A stretch of DNA of 64,000 nucleotides from Martinezella multihospitum. Its GTDB lineage: Bacteria; Pseudomonadota; Alphaproteobacteria; Rhizobiales; Rhizobiaceae. Of the stretch, positions 43,131-51,737 are shown one piece after another; positions within the stretch are counted from its first letter, which is position 1; each line of letters begins with the position of its first letter. A program made the translations under genes and the position numbers. The notes under the pieces are model-generated. The model saw nothing but the letters and a program-made list of their open reading frames with translations. It made no database searches and was not told the DNA's origin. The stretch is taken from positions 124,001-188,000 of the forward strand of contig NZ_FMAG01000007.1 of assembly GCF_900094585.1 (NCBI RefSeq). The letters are read 5' to 3'.

Positions 43131-43657
43131 CGATGGAAATTGCGATCAGGCCTGCTCTTGCCAACGATGTCGCCGAGATAGCGAGGCTGCATCGCGCGAT
43201 CTGGTGCGACACCTATCGCGACCTAGTGTCTGCAGAAATTTATCAGGCTCTTGATGAGGATTTTCGCCGTCTGCGATGGGCTGATATGCTCGCAAATCCC
43301 CGCAGGGATCAGCGCGTGCTTCTGGCTGAGCACGGCGGGCGGCTTGTCGGTATTGGCGCGATCAATGCACCGTCCGATGCCATATTCGAGGGGCGAGGCG
43401 AGATCAAGTCGCTCTATATCGATGCTTCCATCAAACGCCAGGGACTTGGCCGCCGTCTGATGCGAGAATTGGCGCGGGAACTTTTATCCATGGGCTATTC
43501 GGGCGCGGCGCTTGGCGTGGTAGTCGGCAATGAACCGGCGATCGCCTTCTATCGTGCACTCGGAGGGCAATTGATCGGCCGGTACACGGATCCGGGTCCG
43601 GTCTGGCGCTCCGACAATTTCATTTTCGCGTGGGACGACTTGTCCGTTCTGATCTGA
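43127..43657 (+). CDS. GNAT-family N-acetyltransferase
   Basis: A 176-residue acetyl-CoA-dependent transferase. It has the N-terminal RPALANDVAEIARLHRAIW and the acetyl-CoA loop SIKRQGLGRRLMRELARELL, followed by ALGVVVGNEPAIAFYRALGG, the typical motif A to B run. The acceptor is unknown. It appears to start with GTG at 43127 inside the folC stop (GGGGAG eight bases upstream); an ATG at 43133 is the alternative. The overlap suggests co-expression with folC but no functional link is known. Confidence 0.87.
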   Translation: MTMEIAIRPALANDVAEIARLHRAIWCDTYRDLVSAEIYQALDEDFRRLRWADMLANPRRDQRVLLAEHGGRLVGIGAINAPSDAIFEGRGEIKSLYIDASIKRQGLGRRLMRELARELLSMGYSGAALGVVVGNEPAIAFYRALGGQLIGRYTDPGPVWRSDNFIFAWDDLSVLI

Positions 43658-43690
43658 TTATCCCATGCAAGCCGATGAACGGCGATTTTC

Positions 43691-44593
43691 TCAGGCTGCG
43701 ATCCGCTTGCGCGGTGCAATGGTCATGGCCATGACGCCTGCAACGACACAGACAAGACCTATGGCTGCCGTCGGAGAGACAGGTTCGCCAAGGAAGGTGA
43801 CGCCGATGGCGACGCCGATCGGGACGCGCAGATAGGCTTGTGCTGTCGTGCCGACCGAGCCAAGGGTCTGGATAAGCCGGAAATAGATGCTGAAGGCAAG
43901 CGCGGTGGAGACGACCGACAGGCCGAGCAATGCCAGGACCGACGCTGTCGACGGCGCGATCTGCCAGGGCTGTTCGACAATAAGGCTCGCCGGGATCAGG
44001 AGAGCGGCACCGCAAAGCAACGAGCCGGCGGCCGGCATCATCGGGTCCAGCCCCTTGAAATTTCGGCCGAACAGTGCGGCGCAGGCATAGCAGATCGATG
44101 CCGCGACGACGGCGAGCTGCGGCAGCAGCTGACGGCCCATTCCATGGAGCGCATCGAGGCCGATGATCAGGCAGATACCGGCCATGCCTGCAGCCACGCC
44201 GAAAAGCTTGCGACCCGTCAGCGGCTCGCTGCGCAACAGGAAGGCGGCAATCAGAAAGGCAAAAATCGGCGTCGTGGAATTCAGTATGGTCGCGAGGCCG
44301 GCATCGACGGTCTGTTCCGCCCAGGCGATCAGCGTGAAGGGAATGGCGCTGTTGAGGCAGGATTGAATGAGAAAGCGCTTCCAGCTGGCCGCGTCCTTCG
44401 GCAGGCTCAGACCACGCCAGCGAATGATCGCAAGCAGGACAAGACCGGCAATCAAGGTGCGGGCGGCGATCAGCGTGATCGGCGGAATGGTTGCTACCCC
44501 GACGCGGATGAAGGTGTAGGAGGCGCCCCAGCAGGTGGCGAGGGCGAGGAGAAGTAGAAGTTCCGTCGTTATGTTTGACTTTGCGGGCGCCAT
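43691..44593 (-). CDS. EamA/DMT-family transporter
   Basis: A 300-residue inner-membrane protein with ten hydrophobic segments arranged as two EamA halves; the first starts LLLLALATCWGASYTFIRVG, the second near LAVVAASICYACAALFGRNF. Such transporters usually export amino acids or metabolites. The substrate cannot be told. It converges with the GNAT gene, and no regulator is adjacent. Confidence 0.88.
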   Translation of the reverse strand: MAPAKSNITTELLLLLALATCWGASYTFIRVGVATIPPITLIAARTLIAGLVLLAIIRWRGLSLPKDAASWKRFLIQSCLNSAIPFTLIAWAEQTVDAGLATILNSTTPIFAFLIAAFLLRSEPLTGRKLFGVAAGMAGICLIIGLDALHGMGRQLLPQLAVVAASICYACAALFGRNFKGLDPMMPAAGSLLCGAALLIPASLIVEQPWQIAPSTASVLALLGLSVVSTALAFSIYFRLIQTLGSVGTTAQAYLRVPIGVAIGVTFLGEPVSPTAAIGLVCVVAGVMAMTIAPRKRIAA

Positions 44594-44698
44594 GATGTCT
44601 CACTCTTCATGCGGTTCGGATATGCCCGTCTTTTAGAGCGAAAAGGACGAGGAATGCTTCGGTCCCCGCCGAACTATCGAGCCGATTATTCGCCTGCC

Positions 44699-45400
44699 TC
44701 AGTCGCGCAGCCGAAGCTCGTCGGTTTGCATCTGCATCGACCCCAGTGTTTCGAGAAAGCTCATACCGAGCAGGCTCTGATCGAGCTTACCCGCTTCGGC
44801 CACGCTCGCCTCGACATCCCTGCGCTTGATCGGGCCGATTGCCACGGAGCCGAGTTCCACAGGTGCTGCCCTTGCGCGACCGTTGGCGGTCAACACCGTC
44901 TGCGAATAGGTCAGATTTTCCGGAATGATGCCGACGCGCTCGGCGTCCTCCTGCGACAAGGCGATGGTGCTGGCGCCGGTGTCGATCAGCATGTCGATCG
45001 GCTGGCCATTGATCATGACTCGCGCTTCGAAATGCCCGCTCGACCGCTTGTGGAGGATGACTTCCTGCCCGCCTTCGCTCGTGGTGACGACGACGGCATG
45101 GCCGGGCATCAAGCCGGCGAAGACGCGGTTGCCGACCTGCTCGGCATCGTAGCGGTAAATATAGGCGGTCGCGAGCGCCATGATGATGACGAACCAGATC
45201 AGGAGATTGCGGATCGACTGGCTGACCGTATGCCGGCTCGCCCAGACGGCGGCGCTCATCATCAGGGCGATCGGCAGGAGATAGACGACACGCGCGAAGT
45301 CGTCGTTGCGTATGCCGAAGGTGGAGCCGGTGTTATTGTTGAAGATGAGCAGTGCGAGGCCGATGCCGAGAATGGCGAGAACGATGTTCAGGCGGTTCAT
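44699..45400 (-). CDS. Membrane-anchored retropepsin-like aspartic protease (clan AA)
   Basis: The 233-residue protein has two or three N-terminal membrane segments (4-20, 37-54 and 63-82 or so). A single-domain aspartic protease follows at about 110-233, with the catalytic motif MLIDTGASTIALS and a second-strand motif LLGMSFLETLG. This matches the TIGR02281 retropepsin-like family. The active enzyme would be a dimer in the periplasm. Its start overlaps the DUF1289 gene by ATGA. Substrate unknown. Confidence 0.88.
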   Translation of the reverse strand: MNRLNIVLAILGIGLALLIFNNNTGSTFGIRNDDFARVVYLLPIALMMSAAVWASRHTVSQSIRNLLIWFVIIMALATAYIYRYDAEQVGNRVFAGLMPGHAVVVTTSEGGQEVILHKRSSGHFEARVMINGQPIDMLIDTGASTIALSQEDAERVGIIPENLTYSQTVLTANGRARAAPVELGSVAIGPIKRRDVEASVAEAGKLDQSLLGMSFLETLGSMQMQTDELRLRD

Positions 45401-45618
45401 ACGGCACTGCGCTCCCGTGCCATTCTTTGGCGGCGGGTCTCCCGGCGCGGCTTGCGCTCGACCTTCGTCAGGCGCTCCGGAAGCATCTTCATGATCTCAC
45501 GCCGTTCGTCGTCGCTGTAGTTCATCCACGCACCGATTTCGGCTGATGTGCGGCCGCAACCGAAGCAATAGCCGGTATTTTGGTCGATGGAGCAGACGAG
45601 GATGCAAGGTGTCAGCAT
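45397..45618 (-). CDS. DUF1289 small cysteine-rich protein
   Basis: A 73-residue protein with the DUF1289 pattern: TPCILVCSIDQNTGYCFGCGRT, four cysteines likely to bind a metal, then EIGAWMNYSDDERREIM. A basic C-terminal helix rich in Arg follows. The function of the family is unknown. The start at 45618 excludes a long upstream frame that is only the shadow of cobV. It overlaps the protease gene by four bases and lies 19 bases after the cobV stop, so cobV-DUF1289-protease may be one transcript. Confidence 0.88.
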   Translation of the reverse strand: MLTPCILVCSIDQNTGYCFGCGRTSAEIGAWMNYSDDERREIMKMLPERLTKVERKPRRETRRQRMARERSAV

Positions 45619-45637
45619 GGGATCATATATCGATGCT

Positions 45638-46414
45638 TCAAACGCACATGGCAAGAGTACAGAGGGATGCGATCTCGCAAATCTGCTGGGTCGCGCCGAT
45701 CGTATCGCCCGTGTGTCCGCCCAGTTTCTGGCGGACATATCGGGTGGCAAGAAATGTCGCGACGCTTGTCGTGAGAAGGCAGCCAACCAGCGCCGGAACA
45801 CCCATGGCAGGACCGACAAGCAGTATCGCAAGGCCGAGTGTCGCAATCAATGCCAGCTGCATCGCATCGCCGTCCGGCTTGCCTGCCGATGCCGCGATCC
45901 CATCCGGTTTGGCTGATGGCAGGGTGTACCAATGCCAGACCATGGCACCGCGGCTCAAGGTGGCTGCGGCGAGGATTGCGACGGCCGCATCCTCAGGCGG
46001 AAGATGTCGGGCAATGGCGGCAAGCGCCGCCGCCCGCAACCCGAACGACAGTATCAATGCCGCCGCCCCGTAAGTGCCGATACGGCTGTCCTTCATGATT
46101 TCGAGTGCGCGCTCGCGGTTCTTGCCGCCGCCCAATCCATCTGCCGTGTCGCTGAGCCCGTCTTCATGAAGGGCGCCGGTCAGGATCGTCTGCACGGCAA
46201 TGGCCAGCAATGCGGCCATCAATGGATCCCCATTGAGGGCGAGCAGCACGCTGAACGTCAACGCCGAGGGCAGGGCGATCAGCAGGCCAGCGACAGGAAA
46301 AGCGCGTGAAACGCGCGAGAGCTTGCCATCGTCGCCCTCGAAGAAGGACGCTGGTACGGGAACGCGGCTCAAGAAAGCGACGGCGCGTGCGATGTCACGC
46401 ATATATTCCCGCAT
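45638..46414 (-). CDS. cobV: Adenosylcobinamide-GDP ribazoletransferase (cobalamin synthase)
   Basis: CobV (CobS in enteric naming) joins adenosylcobinamide-GDP to alpha-ribazole (phosphate), the last step of cobalamin assembly, in the inner membrane. The 258-residue protein has the N-terminal DIARAVAFLSRVPVP, the family motif HEDGLSDTADGLGGG with metal-binding acids, KDSRIGTYGAAALIL and several helices. GGAGAGGAAG precedes the ATG at 46414. It is divergent from cobU across 128 bases, so one region could control both lower-ligand genes. Confidence 0.94.
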   Translation of the reverse strand: MREYMRDIARAVAFLSRVPVPASFFEGDDGKLSRVSRAFPVAGLLIALPSALTFSVLLALNGDPLMAALLAIAVQTILTGALHEDGLSDTADGLGGGKNRERALEIMKDSRIGTYGAAALILSFGLRAAALAAIARHLPPEDAAVAILAAATLSRGAMVWHWYTLPSAKPDGIAASAGKPDGDAMQLALIATLGLAILLVGPAMGVPALVGCLLTTSVATFLATRYVRQKLGGHTGDTIGATQQICEIASLCTLAMCV

Positions 46415-46542
46415 TTCTTCCTCTCCCCGCCATACGCGCGACAGCATCGGGCGCTTTTTGGAGTTGTTCGCGCCGATTCCCAGGACTAATAGAGTCGCAC
46501 GCAAAGAACCCGATTTGAGACCAAAAGACAAGGAACGCATTC

Positions 46543-47559
46543 ATGAGCGTCAGCGGCCTCCCATTCGACGATTTCCGCGCATTGCTGCGCGACCTCCCAG
46601 GCCCGGATGCCCGGGCGCTCGTGGCAGCGCGCGAACGTGATGCGCAGCTCACCAAGCCGCCGGGCGCGCTTGGAAGGCTCGAGGAGATCGCTTTCTGGCT
46701 GGCCGCCTGGACCGGTCGTCCGCCGGCCGTCACCCGGCCGCTCGTTGCGATCTTTGCCGGCAATCACGGTGTCACCAAGCAAGGAATTACGCCGTTTCCG
46801 CCGTCCGTCACGCAGCAGATGGTGGAAAATTTCGCGGCCGGCGGCGCTGCGATCAATCAAATCTGCGTCGCCTATGACCTCGGCCTCAAGGTCTTCGACC
46901 TCGCACTCGATTTTCCGACTGCTGATATCACCGAAGAGCCGGCGCTCAGCGAGCGCGATTGTGCGGCTACCATGGCCTTCGGCATGGAGGCGATTGCCGG
47001 CGGTACGGATTTGCTCTGCATCGGCGAGATGGGCATCGGTAACACCACGATCGCCGCGGCCATTCATTACGCGCTCTATGGCGGCAAGGCTGAAGACTGG
47101 GTCGGTCCCGGCACCGGCTCCGAAGGCGAGATGCTGAAGCGCAAGGTTGCCGCCGTCGAGAAGGCGGTGGCGCTGCATCGCGATCATCTCAACGATCCGC
47201 TGGAAATCCTGCGCCGCCTTGGCGGCCGCGAGATCGCCGCCATGGCCGGTGCCATCCTTGCGGCGCGCATGGAGCGCATCCCCGTCATCATCGACGGCTA
47301 TGTCGCGACGGCTGCGGCTTCCATTCTCAAGGCTGCCAATCCCTCAGCTCTCGACCATTGCCTGATCGGGCACGTCTCGGCGGAGCCGGGCCATCTGCGC
47401 TCCATTGAAAAGCTCGGAAAGACGCCGCTTCTGGCGCTCGGCATGCGACTTGGCGAAGGCACGGGAGCAGCGTTGGCCGCCGGCATCGTCAAGGCTGCGG
47501 CCGCCTGCCATTCGGGCATGGCGACCTTCGAAAGCGCTGGCGTTACGAACAAGCATTAG
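46543..47559 (+). CDS. cobU: Nicotinate-nucleotide:dimethylbenzimidazole phosphoribosyltransferase
   Basis: CobU (CobT in enteric naming) activates 5,6-dimethylbenzimidazole to alpha-ribazole phosphate, the substrate of cobV. The 338-residue protein shows LTKPPGALGRLEEIA, the conserved FAGNHGVTKQGITPFPPSVT, GEMGIGNTTIAAA and GLRL-like LALGMRLGEGTGAAL near the end, with the catalytic Glu in this last region (GEGTG). It is full length and starts with ATG at 46543. Expressed from the cobV-cobU divergent gap. Confidence 0.96.
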   Translation: MSVSGLPFDDFRALLRDLPGPDARALVAARERDAQLTKPPGALGRLEEIAFWLAAWTGRPPAVTRPLVAIFAGNHGVTKQGITPFPPSVTQQMVENFAAGGAAINQICVAYDLGLKVFDLALDFPTADITEEPALSERDCAATMAFGMEAIAGGTDLLCIGEMGIGNTTIAAAIHYALYGGKAEDWVGPGTGSEGEMLKRKVAAVEKAVALHRDHLNDPLEILRRLGGREIAAMAGAILAARMERIPVIIDGYVATAAASILKAANPSALDHCLIGHVSAEPGHLRSIEKLGKTPLLALGMRLGEGTGAALAAGIVKAAAACHSGMATFESAGVTNKH

Positions 47560-47746
47560 AAAATCGGAGCGGCGGGACGTTGAAATAAGCGTTTCGCCGC
47601 TAAATTTCCTGTAGATGATCGGTTTTTCGTCATAAATCTGCAATGAATTTTGAAGGTGGCGAGAGGTGTCGCCTTGCTTCGCCCACGGTGAGGCGGTATT
47701 CGCAAAGCATCCAGATTGCAACCGGGACAATACGGGCGGAGCGCGA

Positions 47747-48139
47747 ATGGCTGAGTTTTCAAAATCAGCGGTCAACAAAGAGACCGGCATTCGGCACTTT
47801 TTCGCCGCTGCCGGCTATTCCTGGGGCGGATTTCAGCGGTTGTTGCAGGAATCGGCCTTTCGACAAGAGCTCCTTTTTGCCGGGGTTGGACTGATCCTGT
47901 TGATTGCCGTCGGCGCGACCATCGGTGAGATTGTCATCGCGATGGTTCTGTTCCTCGCCGTATTCGCCGTCGAGGCGATGAATACGGCGGTGGAAGAGGT
48001 GATCGACCGGATTTCGCCGGAGATTTCCAACGTCGGCAAACATGCCAAGGATCTCGGCTCGTTTGCCGTTCTCTGCATGCTGGTCGCGTCCGGCATCTAC
48101 CTTCTTTATGTCATCGGCAGCCATCTGCTGTTCCGCTAG
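47747..48139 (+). CDS. dgkA: Diacylglycerol kinase DgkA
   Basis: A small integral membrane kinase of 130 residues that phosphorylates diacylglycerol, recycling it after membrane-derived glucan decoration (cyclic glucans in rhizobia). Three membrane helices and the family signature FAVEAMNTAVEEVIDRI are seen, with the Glu and Asn of the active site. The N-terminal amphipathic region (GFQRLLQESAFRQEL) is normal. The ATG at 47747 follows CGGAG. Its TAG stop at 48137-48139 is part of the first CTAG of a palindromic repeat, so the repeat sets the C-terminus. Confidence 0.93.
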   Translation: MAEFSKSAVNKETGIRHFFAAAGYSWGGFQRLLQESAFRQELLFAGVGLILLIAVGATIGEIVIAMVLFLAVFAVEAMNTAVEEVIDRISPEISNVGKHAKDLGSFAVLCMLVASGIYLLYVIGSHLLFR

Positions 48140-48241
48140 AGCAATTCCAGGAAAAATGCGTAGCGGCTTTCCGTCCGGAATTGCGTGAAAACAAAGAGAT
48201 AGAGCGGTTCAGAGATTCCGTGAAAAGCTGACGCGCTCTAG
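48136..48241. repeat. Composite palindromic intergenic repeat, copy 2
   Basis: The element starts CTAGAG and ends CTCTAG. Its left module pairs CAATTCC (48142-48148) with GGAATTG (48177-48183) around an AGCGGCTTTCCG core. The right module runs GATAGAGCGG to the end. The core matches, on the opposite strand, that of the element at 8064-8118, so the two are members of one family. It provides the dgkA stop codon and sits 22 bases from the kinase gene end. Confidence 0.8.
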
Positions 48242-48262
48242 TGGCCGGCACCCGAGCTTCGT

Positions 48263-49792
48263 TTAAGCGAAGCTCTTCTTGCGGCGCTCGACAAGAGGAG
48301 CGTCTTCGACTGCCGGCAGGCTTTGAAGGACGCGCTTTGCCGGCAATATGGCAATGACTTCCGTGCCTTCGCGCAGCTTTGATTTCAGCATGAACTGACC
48401 GTCATGCTTGGCAAGAATGGCCTGTACGATCGGCAGGCCGAGGCCTGTGCCCTGTTCGGCGCTCTTGATGGCGATGGAGCCCTGGCCGAAGGCGGACAGG
48501 ACAATCGGGATCTCCTCTTCGGGGATGCCCGGGCCGTTGTCCTTGATCGCCACATATTCCCCGCCGCCGGCGGTCCAGCCGACCTTGACGCTAATCTCGC
48601 CGCCTTGCGGCGTGAATTTCACCGCGTTCGACAGGAGATTGAGGATCACCTGGCGCATCGATTTCTCGTCGGCCCAGACCGAGGGCAGCTGCGCTTCGAA
48701 TTGCGACGAGATCGAAATATTCTTGGCGCGTGCGCGCAACTGCACCATGCCGATGCAATCCTCGGCAATATCGAGGAGGGAAATCGCTTCCTCGTTCAAT
48801 TCGTATTTGCCGGCCTCGATGCGCGAGAGGTCGAGGATTTCGTTGATCAAGTTGAGCAGGTGCTGGCCGGATCGATGGATATCGGTGGTGTATTCGCGAT
48901 AGGTGGGATTGTTGAGCGGCCCCATGACCTCGGCCGACATGACTTCGGAAAAGCCGAGAATGGCATTGAGCGGGGTTCTGAGCTCATGAGACATGGATGC
49001 GAGGAAGCGCGACTTGGCAAGGTTTGCCTCCTCGGCACGCCGGCGCGCCTCGTCCGACATCGACTTCGCGACTTCCAGTTCGGCAATCAGATCGTCCTTC
49101 TCCGATTGGAAGAAGAGGATCTTCAGGTTCGACTGATACATGCGGTTGGTGATGAAGCTGAAGAATATCACGGCAACCGAAATGGCTGCAGTGAGCGCAA
49201 TATCGGAAGGCCTTCGCGTCAGGACGGCAGTCACGACCAGTGCTACGGTCGCCGGTGCGAAGGAAAACGGGACTGCCCGCGGCAGCATGAAGCTGGACAT
49301 TGCCGTGATGCAGATCGCCACGAGCAGGGTCGTGCCCTTGTAGAAGGCGAAACTGTCGCCGCCACAGGTCGAGCAATTCTGGATGGCGAAGAGCGCCCAA
49401 CAGAAGCCGACGAGCAATTGCCCGAGCAATAGCAACTGGCGCCATTTCCTGGCGCTTTCGACTGACATTTCCTGCTTTTTGGCGCGCCGCCCTATCAGCA
49501 TGTTGATGGCATGCGCCGTCAGGATCGGAATAGTCCAGAAGAGAATGCCCGTATCACGCGTCAGATAGACGCCGAGAACGGCAACGACGATGACGAAGAT
49601 CGGCACGACGGCGGCACTCTGCCGCAAGGTGTCGATATGCATCATCATCAGTTCGAGGTCGAAATTGCGGCTATGGCCGCTCTGCAGGCGCTCACGCGTT
49701 TGCCGCACGGCCTTCGACACAGCCCGGTTACGGTGACTGCGCGATCGGTCGACAATGTTTTTATCTGTCGATGTGCTGACGCCGGTGCTCAT
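48263..49792 (-). CDS. PleC/PdhS-like membrane sensor histidine kinase
   Basis: A 509-residue kinase. Six or so membrane helices lie between 60 and 215, a short coiled coil (228-258, SEKDDLIAELEVAKSM and on) follows, then the H-box FLASMSHELRTPLNAI with His269 and a HATPase domain with NLLSNAVKFTPQG (N box), DNGPGIPEEEI and GTGLGLPI. The DHp sequence HELRTPLNAILGFSEVM is that of the PleC/DivJ/PdhS cell-cycle group that signals to DivK, but these names cannot be assigned firmly. No response regulator gene is adjacent. The N-terminal sensor part is unlike a PAS domain. Confidence 0.88.
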   Translation of the reverse strand: MSTGVSTSTDKNIVDRSRSHRNRAVSKAVRQTRERLQSGHSRNFDLELMMMHIDTLRQSAAVVPIFVIVVAVLGVYLTRDTGILFWTIPILTAHAINMLIGRRAKKQEMSVESARKWRQLLLLGQLLVGFCWALFAIQNCSTCGGDSFAFYKGTTLLVAICITAMSSFMLPRAVPFSFAPATVALVVTAVLTRRPSDIALTAAISVAVIFFSFITNRMYQSNLKILFFQSEKDDLIAELEVAKSMSDEARRRAEEANLAKSRFLASMSHELRTPLNAILGFSEVMSAEVMGPLNNPTYREYTTDIHRSGQHLLNLINEILDLSRIEAGKYELNEEAISLLDIAEDCIGMVQLRARAKNISISSQFEAQLPSVWADEKSMRQVILNLLSNAVKFTPQGGEISVKVGWTAGGGEYVAIKDNGPGIPEEEIPIVLSAFGQGSIAIKSAEQGTGLGLPIVQAILAKHDGQFMLKSKLREGTEVIAILPAKRVLQSLPAVEDAPLVERRKKSFA

Positions 49793-49915
49793 GGTTACAT
49801 TGAAACTTGGCCTGCCTGAGACTACACACTAGCGTCCAAACCTTAAGAAGATGCTGCGCCGAAATGATTTGTTTGCCATCTTCGCCAAGGATTTGTTCTT
49901 AAAGGAGGCAACAAC

Positions 49916-50491
49916 GTGATGCGGTCGCGCCGCCTGTTTCGTGACGGCGTGGTCACGTTCGCGCTGCTTGCTATTCTTGCATTATTCGCGTTGAAGATGA
50001 ACAATCGACCGGAAATCGTTCAAAACGGCAGCTTTTATGTCATCGACGGTGACACGCTTTCCGCCAATGGCGAGCGTTTGAGACTGAAAGGTATCGATGC
50101 TCCCGAATATCGGCAGCGCTGCCGGCGCGATGGTGCGGATTGGGCCTGCGGCGAAGAAGCACGCAAGGCGCTTGCCACAATGATTAAGACCGGATCGCCC
50201 GAATGCAGGGGGCAGGAAAGGGATCGGTATGGTCGCCTGCTGGTGACATGTGTCGCCGGCGATCTCGATATCAACGCTGCGATGGTGCGCAATGGCATGG
50301 CGGTTTCCTACGGTGCCTATGCCAGCGAGGAACGGAGCGCAAGGCAGGCGAAAGCCGGGCTTTGGGCCAGTGATTTCGAGAAGCCTAGCGACTATCGGCG
50401 CGAGGAGCGTATGGCTGATGGCAATGACAATGATCCGATTGCCGGATGGTTCAGCTATTTGCGCCAGCTTGTCGGATGGAGCGCCCCATGA
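49916..50491 (+). CDS. Membrane-anchored thermonuclease (SNase) family protein
   Basis: The 191-residue protein has one N-terminal membrane helix (about 11-27) and a staphylococcal-nuclease-like OB fold. The calcium-binding IDGDTL (43-48), RLKGIDAPE (56-64) and GQERDRYGRLL contain the catalytic acids and Arg. Several cysteines (CRRDGADWAC, SPEC, VTC) may form disulfides, as fits an exported domain. The start is GTG at 49916, seven bases after AGGAGG. Its stop overlaps the glycosylase gene by ATGA. Confidence 0.88.
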   Translation: MMRSRRLFRDGVVTFALLAILALFALKMNNRPEIVQNGSFYVIDGDTLSANGERLRLKGIDAPEYRQRCRRDGADWACGEEARKALATMIKTGSPECRGQERDRYGRLLVTCVAGDLDINAAMVRNGMAVSYGAYASEERSARQAKAGLWASDFEKPSDYRREERMADGNDNDPIAGWFSYLRQLVGWSAP

Positions 50492-51120
50492 AGCAGGAGA
50501 GCGAATTGCAGATCCTGCGTTCGGCGATTGCAGCCTGTCGCCTCTGTCGGGATGCGCCGGCCAAAGGCGACGCGGATCGTTTGCCGCACGAGCCGCGTCC
50601 GGTTGCGACACTATCATCGACTGCGCGGATACTCATCGCGGGGCAGGCGCCGGGATTGCGCGTTCACGAGAGCGGTCTGCCCTTCAACGATGCCTCGGGC
50701 GACCGTTTGCGTCAGTGGCTCGCTGTGGATCGCGAGAGTTTCTACAATCCGGACCACTTCGCCATAATGGGCATGGGTTTTTGCTTTCCGGGCTATGACA
50801 AGGCGGGGAGCGATCTGCCGCCGCGCAAGGAGTGTGCACCATTGTGGCGGCAGCGGGCGATGGATGCGATGCCGCAGATCGAATTGATCCTGACGATCGG
50901 TCAATATGCGCAAGCCTGGCATCTAGGGGCGGAGCGCATGGGTTCGATGACCGAGACGGTCGCGGAGTGGCGGCGCTACCTTCTAACCAACCGGTCGCCG
51001 TCCGTCCTGCCATTGCCGCATCCGAGTTGGCGCAACAGCGGCTGGCTGAAACGTAACCCGTGGTTCGAGGCCGAATTGCTTCCAGTCTTACAACAACGTG
51101 TGAAAAGCCTGCTTCCTTGA
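50488..51120 (+). CDS. Uracil-DNA glycosylase family protein
   Basis: A 210-residue protein of the uracil-DNA glycosylase superfamily. It has ILIAGQAPGLRVHESGLPFND (the catalytic loop region), RLRQWL, and LPLPHPSWRNSGWL near the end, which carries the His of the DNA-intercalation loop. The N-terminal Cys pair CRLCRDAP recalls the iron-sulfur families 4 and 5, but the other two cysteines are not obvious, so a cluster is uncertain. Activity may be on uracil or another deaminated base. Coupled to the nuclease gene by an ATGA overlap. Confidence 0.88.
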   Translation: MKQESELQILRSAIAACRLCRDAPAKGDADRLPHEPRPVATLSSTARILIAGQAPGLRVHESGLPFNDASGDRLRQWLAVDRESFYNPDHFAIMGMGFCFPGYDKAGSDLPPRKECAPLWRQRAMDAMPQIELILTIGQYAQAWHLGAERMGSMTETVAEWRRYLLTNRSPSVLPLPHPSWRNSGWLKRNPWFEAELLPVLQQRVKSLLP

Positions 51121-51187
51121 GAAAAAGTTTCTTTTCTCTCGCTTAAAATAGGCTATAGAGAGAATATAATTCGAAGGGATGCTTTTA

Positions 51188-51676
51188 ATGGACCGTCTAG
51201 ACCGCAAAATCCTGCGCCTGCTGCAGGAGGATTCCACTCTGGCCGTAGCCGATCTTGCCAAAAAGGTCGGCCTCTCGACGACGCCTTGCTGGCGCCGTAT
51301 CCAGAAGATGGAAGAGGATGGCGTCATTCGCCGCCGTGTGGCCCTGCTTGATCCGGAAAAGGTCAACACGAAGGTCACGGTTTTCGTGTCCATCCGCACC
51401 AACAGCCACTCCATCGAATGGTTGAAGCGCTTTTCGGAAGTGATCGCCGATTTTCCGGAAGTGGTCGAATTCTATCGCATGAGCGGCGATGTCGACTATC
51501 TGCTGCGTGTCGTCGTTCCAGATATCGCGGCTTACGACGCCTTCTACAAGCGCATGATCGCCAAGATCGAAATCCGCGATGTCTCTTCGGCTTTTGCGAT
51601 GGAGCAGATCAAGTATTCGACGGAATTGCCGCTGGATTACATGCTGCTGGAAAATGCCAAGTCCAACGAGGATTGA
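51188..51676 (+). CDS. Lrp/AsnC-family transcriptional regulator
   Basis: A 162-residue protein with the Lrp helix-turn-helix at the N-terminus (LDRKILRLLQEDSTLAVADL, VGLSTTPCWRRIQKMEEDGVI) and a RAM ligand-binding domain (FVSIRTNSHS, GDVDYLLRVVVPDIAAYDAF). The usual ligand is an amino acid; the target is unknown. AAGGGA eight bases before the ATG at 51188 fixes the start. It is a single gene, followed by a hairpin and then a convergent dehydrogenase gene. Confidence 0.93.
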   Translation: MDRLDRKILRLLQEDSTLAVADLAKKVGLSTTPCWRRIQKMEEDGVIRRRVALLDPEKVNTKVTVFVSIRTNSHSIEWLKRFSEVIADFPEVVEFYRMSGDVDYLLRVVVPDIAAYDAFYKRMIAKIEIRDVSSAFAMEQIKYSTELPLDYMLLENAKSNED

Positions 51677-51682
51677 CATGGA

Positions 51683-51710
51683 CTGAGCGCCGCTTTCATG
51701 AGGCGCTCAG
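51683..51710 (+). terminator. Hairpin after the Lrp-type gene
   Basis: CTGAGCGCC (51683-51691) pairs perfectly with GGCGCTCAG (51702-51710), seven bases after the stop codon. No T-run follows directly. Confidence 0.45.
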
Positions 51711-51737
51711 CAGAAGTCGCCGATTTTCCGGCGCTCT

